From: Certhia americana
Lineage: Eukaryota; Chordata; Aves; Passeriformes; Certhiidae
Assembly (NCBI GenBank): GCA_018697195.1
Contig: JAGMWU010000035.1
Location: 930,001-994,000, forward strand
Reading direction: 5' to 3'
DNA length: 64,000 nucleotides
In this document: positions 55,268-64,000 of the stretch, piece after piece
How positions within the stretch are numbered: position 1 is the stretch's first letter
Layout of the letters: each line of letters opens with the position of its first letter
Translations under genes and position numbers: made by a program
Notes under the pieces: model-generated
Told to the model about the DNA's origin: nothing
The model's input: only the letters and a program-made list of their open reading frames with translations
Database searches by the model: none

Positions 55268-57696
55268 CTGTCAACAGAAGGAAAAAAAAGTAGGATTTAG
55301 TGCAATATATATTCCTGAAGCAGCTAGTAACAGAAAGAAACCATAACATGAGAAATAGTAGAGCAGGTACTGGAAGCAGACACATCAAACTGCGCTCAAA
55401 GATGCTTCAAGGGACAAACTTTGGCACTTTTCTACAAAGAGGCAGTTTTGAAACACAACAGCTGCATGTACCAAAGCTCAGAAGAACATCCTCTCACTTT
55501 TTTCCCCCTACTCCTCCTAAAAGCCCTTCCCTGGTCATTGGTTTGTAGGTTTTCTACAGGCTGGGGGGAAGTTTAAAGCATCATTCCACCTAAGGGCAAA
55601 TTTGGCAAAGCCCACAGGTATGACATGCTAAGGTTTTAAAGCATGGAAGAGAGGCAAGAGATGAAGAGTAGGAAGACAGAAGACCTAAGAGGGGAGTAAA
55701 AAGGAAAAGATAGCAAATTCTTAGGTCCTAAAAGTTGCTATATTAAGAGAACTAAGGGATTTTCAGGAAACAGCTCTGCATTGCTCTAAGTTCTATATCC
55801 ATAAAAAGAAAGAGAGTAAGTTTAAAATATTCCTTTCAAATCCTCCTCCTAAGCAGCTGTACAGCCTCAAAGGAGGGTAAGGAGCCTTTGGGGAGCTGCT
55901 AAAGATCTACACACTGAGCAATGCCATTCTTGAAGGGTCTTTCCAGTACCCCTTGACAGTGGCAGAACCTTTGCACAGTGTTTGCTTAAAAAGATAAAAC
56001 CAGAACAGTTCTTAAACAATACTTCGAGCCCAGCCAACATAAATTCATGGACAGAGGCATGACAAACAGAAAGCTAAAGAAGTTGCACTATTTTTCAATT
56101 AAATCTTATAATTTTTTAAATGTTTAACTGTGAAGAGATACTTCTTTTCTTGTCTCTTCAGGACCTTTTCTTGGCCAAAATATCACTAAATTCCCAGCAA
56201 CACACAGCAGATGACTCCTTAAGTGCCTTTAACTTTGGCAAGTTTACATTTTTCCCACCTTTCTAGACTTTTTTCTCCACAAACACAAAAGACAGAGCAT
56301 TGTGCCTGACAAAATCTGGCAACATTTACCTGCTTAAACCCTTTGTCTACCTTCTCCTCCAATCCACAGCTTCTTACCTACTCTTGCTCTGCTCACTCTT
56401 TTGGCTTATTTCCTCAGACACTCTCCTTCTCAGCAACTCCCCCAAAACTCCTAGAGAATCCAAATTCTGGATCCTACCATGGAGTCTCACTATATCCCAG
56501 AGACCCAAACTCTAAAATATGAGGTATCATTGCCATCTTTGTCAGAAGTAGACACATTTGCCTTTGGTAATTTCCACACAGTTCCGTTTTTTATGTTTGT
56601 CTTTGGGGGTGTGCTAATGATTTTTAAAGCTACTGCATTACCCTGTAACACAACATATCTTTTCAATTTATATTTCAGAGTCATTTGATTTCCCTCCTTG
56701 TTGGTTGGCAAGCCATTACCAAAGAACAGGACTAAGGTAAGTGGTATAAAGAGTGCATACATAAGCAACGTGCACGTACACATTAGTTCCATTCACTTCA
56801 GAAATTATCTTATATCTGGAATTTTTAACATGACCTATAGGCACTTTTACCAGCACTAGGAATTGCTTTTGCCTTTTTTATTTTCTAAAGAAGAGTGAAA
56901 ACAGAAATATGAAACATTAAAACATGTTTTAACCTATAAAAATACAAGTTAGAGCTCTCAAGCCAATCTTAACTTTACTAAGGTATTAATAAAAAAAATT
57001 CCATCTATCTTCTTTATCCTGGCCTCAGTCTATTCTGGGGTTTGACCTAGGGTGACGAATGGCCACAAAAAGAAAGAGACCCAAACCTTCTCTGCTGAAT
57101 TACCTTCTGCTGTCCTTTGCTTTTAAAACATGCCACTCCAGCTGCTATGCTGATATGAAAAATACCTCCACCAGGATCTGAGTGTAACTAAGAGAGCAGT
57201 CTGCCTGAACTTTTAGAGAACATTGGGGAAAGAAAAGGTCTTTGAATTCATTCATTTCAAAAAGGTATTAATTCAAATTTGTCCCAGAAAATAAAGGAAG
57301 CATGAGTCTAAGTGAAGAGGTAAAGACAACCCACTGAGAACAGCCATTAACCTGTGGACCCAGCCTTGTCTCAGCCATGAACCAGGGTAGAAAATGAGCC
57401 AGGTAGAGCAAGCACTGCAGGTTGGGTGAGCCTACACTTTTCCACCATTTAAAATACAGGTGATATTAAACTTGCATAGATCAGTGTAAGTTTCCAACCA
57501 TATACTGTGGTAAAAACATCCATAAACCAACAGAATGTAACAGAATCCATATTTTTAACATATCATATACATATCATAGACTTAAGCAAGGAACTTATTA
57601 CAAGAGTTAGGTGCTATAGTCTTCAGTGGTAGATGCTTATTGCATTATCCCACCACAGGAAAAAGGATCAAAATCTTCCTTTTGGAAGAAATTGGC

Positions 57697-57715
57697 TTTT
57701 TTTTTTTTTTTTTTT
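57697..57715. repeat. T19 homopolymer
   Basis: Plus-strand T run in the upstream intron. Confidence 0.93.
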
Positions 57716-57928
57716 AACCCTCTTATCACCAAGGCAAAAGTCAGCAGACAATTTGACCCAGTCCAAGGGCAGGTGTGTAAGGTGATGCCTTTATGCTCTT
57801 CGTCCCAGGGTATCCTCAAACCCTGCTAAGAAGACAAGTTCTAATACCTCAGAAGACCAAAAAATTCAAGGCAGATCATGTCAGAGTTTAAATAGTTTAG
57901 TGATTGTCCAGTTCTTAGCTTCTCAATT

Positions 57929-58382
57929 CAGGGAGAACATTGAGGGGCTGGAATGAGTCCAGAGAAGGGCAACAGAGGGTCTGGAGCACAGGTTTTGCAA
58001 GAAGCAGCTGAGGAAGCTGGGGGTGTTTAGCCTGAAGAAAAGGCTCAGGGGTCACTATCACTTCACAGTTCCCTGAAAGGAGGCTGTAGCCATGTGGAGG
58101 TCAGTCTCTTGTCCCAGACTGCCAGCAACAGGATAAGAGGAAATAGACCCAAGCTGTGCCAAGCGAAGTTTAAGTTGGACATCAGGAGGAATTTCTTCCA
58201 GAAAGAGTGATTAGACATTGGAACAGGCTGCCCAGGGAGGTGATGGAGTCACTGCCCCTGGAGGTGTTTAAAGAAAGATTGGACATGGTACTCTGCTGTG
58301 GTCTGGTTGACAAAGGGTGTTTGGTCATGGATTGGACTCAATGATCTCAGAAGTCTTTTCCAACTGAACTGATCCCATGAAG
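57929..58382 (+). mobile_element. CR1 LINE 3' end, sense
   Basis: GGAATGAGTCCAGAGAAGGG, GGGGGTGTTTAGCCTGAAGA, AACAGGCTGCCCAGGGAGGT, CCCTGGAGGTGTTTAAAGAA and CAATGATCTCAGAAGTCTTT match CR1 in forward orientation. About 450 nt. Confidence 0.94.
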
Positions 58383-61300
58383 TGATAGATCCAGAATGAA
58401 TCGAGTTTTCCTCCTTTCCTCGGTACATCTTTTCCTTTCTGTCCCTACCCCACATGTGATCCCTCCCTGCAGTGACAGCACGTGCTGCTCAGAGCCACTG
58501 CCTCCTCACACTTCTGAGCCATCATCCAGGGTAGCAATGATAAACAAAACCATCTTGGTAACAAATCTAGCAGCACAGCATCAGACATAATCTAAATGAG
58601 CTGTTCACGAGATGGGTATACTCTGTGTGTTTACAATACTTCACCAATGAGAAAAATAAAACATAGTTAGGGTCCCCCAACCCAGAGGAAGCCCTGAAGG
58701 TGTGCCTTTGGCAGTATTACATGAAAGAAAAGAATGCCAGACTCTTGTTCTTGCCTATGTCACTGATTCTGCCTACTCTAGGTGCTTTGTTTTGGACAGA
58801 AGAGGGAATTAGTAAATTAGGAAAGAACTAGAGTCTTATTTATTTAATTAACTGGCAGCACATTCCTTGAGCTGATGATGTTTTCTAAAAAACAAACATT
58901 TAAATTGCAAAGAAATCACAAAAATAGCAGAGTTATTTGCCTTATTTTTCTTCCCCCAGAAAATAAAACCAAAATCAGACAACTACTGGGTCAGTTTCAA
59001 GCCAATTGTTACAATTAATAGGGTTTTCACTCTTTCTTGAAATACGCTAAAGCAGATTCTAATGGAAATGAAGCCTAAAACAGAAGGACAAATAAAAAAG
59101 GGCAGGTTGTCTCATTTATCAGTTGCATACATTAAAGCTAGAGGGGGGGAAAAAACCCCACAACACAAAGAAGACTCCCTAAACAACAAAAGTCCCCACC
59201 ACCCTTGTCTCTGTCCATCTTGGATCCACAACTATGGACAAAATCTCTAACACATGGGGAATAGTAAGTGTGGTGCATCCACTAGTCATTTTAGGGAAAA
59301 CAATAAGCAGATGTAAGAAAAAATGCTGCAAATAAGGGAAATAAAAGTCTACTATGACCAGTTTTTAAAAATCCCATGACTGAGGAATTAGAACTAGACA
59401 AGAATTAAAGAAGGATACATTGAAGATCATTAAAGTATATGTGAATGACAAAAATATTACTCCCCAGAAGGTAGAGTATCTTCTATCTACATACAAAAAT
59501 AGATACACACATATATCCTAATTTGTATTTAATTTACATTCATTCTGAACAGCAGTGAGAACAGAATCAGTCTGTGTTGTCTGCAGACTGAATAAAAAAA
59601 ACCCAGCAATTTAATTTTGAAATACACAGTGAGGAAACAAAACAAACCCACATAGCAAATGAAACCAACAGGCAGGAATCTCTCAAGCACGGTGGATAAT
59701 GCTCCATTTGTTCCATTCCATATCCAGAAAAAACACAGATCAAAGAATATTCCAGACTGCTGATTTTTATCTTCCTGGCAACTGGAACCATTTAAGCCAT
59801 TTGGCAAAAGTAGATGACGAAAGTTATAGCACTTTCCTGAAACTGCCAAATGCCACAAGAAAAGCTTTGGGCATCTGCCACTAATCTGAAACACTCTGGT
59901 AGAAGCTGCTAACTCCATCAGTCCACTTAAGAGGATTTCTAAATGCTCAAAATGTTTATAACTGAAGGAGGAAAAATAGGCTGATTACTTCCAAGCCAAG
60001 CTCAATGTTACAAGCCACAATCAGCAAGAAGTTGGTCACTGCTCCATCTGTCCAAGAGAAAAGCATGAAGAAAAAAAACCAGAACGCACCAGAAAAATTC
60101 TGCCACAAAAGAAGGCCATGAGAAAAAGCATCCATAGAGTCTGGGTTGAAAGAAACTATGGTGTACCTTCCATCCCAGACAGTAAGCTCCGAGCTGTGGT
60201 GGTTAAAATGAAATAAGGGCTTTTGACAGAGCAGTTCTGCAGTACTTGGAGGACACAGTCCTATGACAGTGGGCATCACATGACCCTGAAGACAGCAGTG
60301 GTCAATAAAGGGTGTGACTTGGGTCATCTACTATTTTATTCTCTAGCAATTGAAACGTCCAGGTAGGAATTGGCACTCTGCAAGGAGACCATGACGTATA
60401 TTTGAGGACATTCAAGAACTGGGAAAGGGGCACAAACACTGCAGAAGCAGCCCCCAGTGAGCTAATTGCTTTGCAAGAAAAATCTATGGAATTGGAATCT
60501 GTTGGAGAATCTCCAGACTAAAATCCAATTGGGCTGATAAATTATGTTCATCTTATTCATCACAGAGGCTGCGTGCACTGTAAGTGGCCCAAAAGACTGT
60601 TCTTCTGTTCTCCCGGCAGGACATTCTAGCTGTTCTATCATTTCATTTTAGTTCCTCTTGCCCTGCAGTATTAACATGTCCCAGAGCACTTCATGCCACC
60701 TAACCCTTCTAGGAATTCTCAGTCAATTACACCTGAATTTTAATAAAGCCCTCTACTCTGCCCTAAGCCAAATAAACTAACCTATAGAGCTGTAAGGGAC
60801 AGAATGGGCAGCATGAATGAAAAAGCTTCTTGTTTACTCAAGGGTGCTCAGCATCGCAATGTTTCTTTTTTGTCAATGCAGTGCAATGACAGAATAGACA
60901 ATCACAGATATGATGATGCCACAACTTGACACCCCTGGGCTTCAGAAGACCACTTAAATTGTGAGGTCTTCCAGACCATATTGCTTAAGTACATTAAAAA
61001 TTGCAAACATAGGTTAAGAAAGACCAAACAACTAAACTGATCTTGTTTAAAGCTGCTCTGTGTTTAGAAAGCTGGAGACTAGCACAATGAGACGTAGCAA
61101 AGGAGAATGACCAGTCCTGCTACCTTGCCCTCAAAATTACCCCATGTTCTAGTCCAAGTGGAATGGAGGAATAAGACAAAATGCTAAGGCAGGTGCAGAA
61201 CCACACATCCCTCCTGACACCCCAAAATGTCTTCAAGCAGCCAAAGTCCCACAGGCTAAACAGGGCTATAGCATCTGCCAAGACCATTTCCTCCTTTCCA

Positions 61301-63666
61301 GGTGACAGCCAAAACAGCAGCAGAACAGGTAAGATTGTGAGAACACTAGAGAACAGAGAGGGAGCAGTGAAAGGAGCAAGAGGGAATTTATTGCTGATAA
61401 GAAAGAAATACTTTCAATATGTCAACGTCTTCTCTATGCAGAGGAGCAAAATCAGGGGAGAGAAATATCTATCACCAGACCGGCCTTTATATTTATTTAA
61501 CAAAACAAAAAACAAAACAAACAATCAGAAATGATTGAACTAACAATGTTTTCAAATCCCATTTTGGACAGATGAGAGAGAAAGGCTCATGAGCTCGGAC
61601 TTCTGCCCAGAGTAATGGTGTATTCAGGGAAACAAGAGAGCTATCAGCCTAGTCCAGTCCTTTACTCCAAATGTCAGAGTTTGTGTAGATATTAAAACGA
61701 AATTGTAAGCACAGACGCGGTCTAGAATCATATTGCTAGCTTCTTTTAAGTTGTATTTGACTTAGTACACAAAAAAAACCCCCAAACCAAACCAAAACAA
61801 AAAAACTAAATCAAAAACTAAATAACTACAAAAAAACCCAACACCCCCAAAAAAGGAGTTTGTTAATCTGCATTTTAAATTGCTGGATTAGAACAGAGAC
61901 TACACTGCTTTATCTTGTTAAATTCTACATGTTCGTTCAAGATTATAAAACACGATGGTGTGATTTTAAAGACGCTGGGAAACAGTGGATGTGAGACTAG
62001 AAATTGCTGAAAAGAGATAAGGGTGATGATATATCAGTAGCAAAGATTACAACAAGATTTTATTTGCCCAAGTTTTACGTAGATGTGCTATTGCATACCA
62101 GAATTTTACTTCAAACTAAAAGTCTATATGGAGACTAGGAAAATGTGAATCTGGAGAGACTTCAAAAAGAGAACATGATGACATCAGGGGTATTTACACT
62201 GGCAGCAGCATTATGGAATTCACAGTTTTTTTAAATTAAGGACATGGCTCAATAATTGCCAGTCCTGTGCACTTACATATTCTAATTCAAATTTTATATT
62301 TTGACATAAACTACAAATCCCAAATATAGAGTGTGTTTTTTTCCTTTGGAACTTGCTGCTCAAATACATCAATTATGGCAATTTAATTGGTTATGCTTTT
62401 ATTTTATTAAAAATAGCTGTTTGAAGAGTTCAGGCCAGCCAGTTCAGTACAGTCAATAGCAAATGATAAAACATTTCAAATTATTTGTGTTACCTTTAAG
62501 GAAGGCAGTAATTTTCAAGAGCTAAACAGAACAAATAATCTAAGAGATTACTTAGCTTTTCTACTAATATGCTGTATGTAGCTGTCTGATGATTTACTCT
62601 CTCATTATTCCATTAATGGAATAAGCTAATAAAGCATGAATGAAAAGCCCAAGTATTTGACAGTGATCAAAATCCCATGGTGGCTTTATTTCCCAAAATA
62701 AAGACTTGACTCCTCACACGATAGTGACAGCAGATATGACAAAAAGAGAAAGCAGTTTCTAACTGGTTTAACATGGCCAGCCCAAAACCCTCAGCATTTT
62801 GACTCCTTCCTCCTGTCTTTTTTTTTAGGTTTTCCATGCAAGTAACTTGGGGAACATAAAAAGAACAGCAGAGGCAGGGCACACTTGATACCACTCCACA
62901 AGATGAAGAGAGCTGTTTGCTGGAGCAATGCACTTGTTTAAACCCAGAGAGGTGGGGGAGAGAGGCCAGCAATGAAGGATGTGTACCAATTACTGTTTCC
63001 ACACAGAACCCCATGGAGAGCAATAGTGCAAGAATCCCATTCATTTTGTTGGGATTCATTTATTTCCGAATGTTAAAAGTTACTGCAGCACACAACATAG
63101 GCACAGTAATAACATCACCAGGGTACACTGGCCATTGTAATTTGGATCATTGTGAAAGAATTTTTTATTTAAAAAAAAAAAGCAAAACACCAAAAAAGCC
63201 CAAGCCTGAAAAGTGGGTGGAAGGACACCAGTATTTAAAGAGATATGTTGTATGTCTGCCACTGCAACCTTTGAAACAGGAAAATCAAATACTCTTTAAA
63301 TTAAGATATGAATGCTGTCATAAAGTTTCAACATGGAATTAATGGACTGGGGGAGGAAAACATTCTGACAAAGCACTGATACAACAAAATACTGGAAAAA
63401 TTTCAAGTGTACAAGCAGACCTACTGAAATCAGAGGAGCAAGATTTGAAGGTAAAAACATGCCTATGCCTAAATATCTTCTCTTTATGTGTTGAGTCATC
63501 TGCTAATTGTCTTTACAAAAAAATCTGAATAAAGTTTCAGAGAACCCTTTTAAATTTCTTGTGAACTTAAAATCCTCTCCTACCATAAATTAGGACCTAG
63601 AGAATCTAGAAAAAAAATTAAAATCAATATTTGTTCTAATTTTTAGATTTACACTTGGTGATTTGT

Positions 63667-63704
63667 AAAACACATAACTAAAGATAAAACACATAACTAA
63701 AGAT
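63667..63704. repeat. 19-bp perfect tandem duplication
   Basis: AAAACACATAACTAAAGAT occurs twice in direct tandem with no mismatch, suggesting a recent slippage event. Confidence 0.95.
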
Positions 63705-64000
63705 CTGTCTGGCAAGCAATGGCACAGTACTGGGCAAGAAGTAGTCTTGAAAAGTTCATCCACACCAGTGTTCCCCAATGTCTATAAATCTAAAGCTCCC
63801 CTGAGCCTTTTTGAACAAAACTTGAATGGCTGTTCTGAGCAGTGTCACCATAACTCATCTCTGTCCCACTCCAAATCAGGTCTAACTTTGAACACCTGCA
63901 AATTTTCCCCCAGTTTGCATCTCTACAGCTTGCTGCTTGTGTTTGTTCAGATAATGTTTTTTGCCACTGTTTATGACATCCTGCAGTCTGCTGATTGAGA

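Larger units (their letters stand above)
55268..64000 (-). other. ZNF827: ZNF827 intron, truncated by the window edge
   Basis: At least 8.7 kb of intron upstream of the most 5' visible exon. It holds a CR1 copy at 57929-58382, a T19 run and a 19-bp tandem duplication. I searched the minus strand for the exon that should precede (ending in a similar SVKMAS..LMKLS motif) and did not see it, so it probably lies beyond 64000. No other gene is supported. Confidence 0.75.

Noticed and set aside
59529..60327. Minus-strand frames of 129 and 123 residues in the upstream intron
   Set aside because: Hydrophobic, no recognisable domain, no family match, and no splice signals fitting the ZNF827 phase.
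62667..63342. Overlapping 130- and 141-residue frames on opposite strands
   Set aside because: Overlapping long frames in AT-rich intron with no domain or codon signal; chance is the simplest explanation.
1..64000. tRNA, rRNA, snoRNA, CRISPR or bacterial-type operon
   Set aside because: No cloverleaf with A/B boxes, no spaced direct-repeat array and no operon-like gene cluster was seen. The window is vertebrate intron and exon sequence.

Overview
The window looks like nuclear DNA from a bird, probably a passerine. It is AT-rich and spliced, and it is littered with 3'-truncated CR1 LINE fragments, some ending in the ATTCTATG-type CR1 tail. It also carries one likely endogenous-retrovirus solo LTR and ordinary vertebrate simple repeats. 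There are no operons, CRISPR arrays or prokaryotic features.

Only one gene is clearly supported: the 3' two-thirds of ZNF827 (zinc finger protein 827), on the minus strand. I reconstructed ten consecutive coding exons (55034-55267, 43220-43468, 42440-42497, 37872-37972, 19363-19500, 17685-17856, 16042-16205, 12911-13102, 12639-12816 and 9021-9828) from AG/GT splice sites, reading phase and the recognisable protein. All nine junctions join in frame. They give about 763 residues ending in ...LTERAETV and a TGA stop. The family protein is about 1,080 residues, so the N-terminus, promoter and first exons lie beyond position 64000. The encoded part has two homologous linker exons (SUMO-type KEEP motif plus a SVKxASELL helix), two small linker exons, then eleven C2H2 zinc fingers.

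Layout: 1-5794 is intergenic DNA downstream of the gene, with a (TA)20 repeat, a 171-nt pure polypyrimidine run and small CR1 pieces. About 5795-9020 is the probable 3' UTR, with two candidate poly(A) signals. 9021-19500 holds the zinc-finger exons, closely spaced. 19501-37871 is an 18.4-kb intron with CR1 copies, including an old, long antisense one. 37872-43468 holds three linker exons. 43469-55033 is an 11.6-kb intron with a CR1/LTR cluster. 55034-55267 is the most upstream exon visible. 55268-64000 is part of another intron.

I found no previously undescribed system. The best leads are the tandemly duplicated exon pair, the sense-oriented LTR inside the gene, the microexon that begins with a donor-like sequence, and a lone open frame on the opposite strand at 23188-23341.
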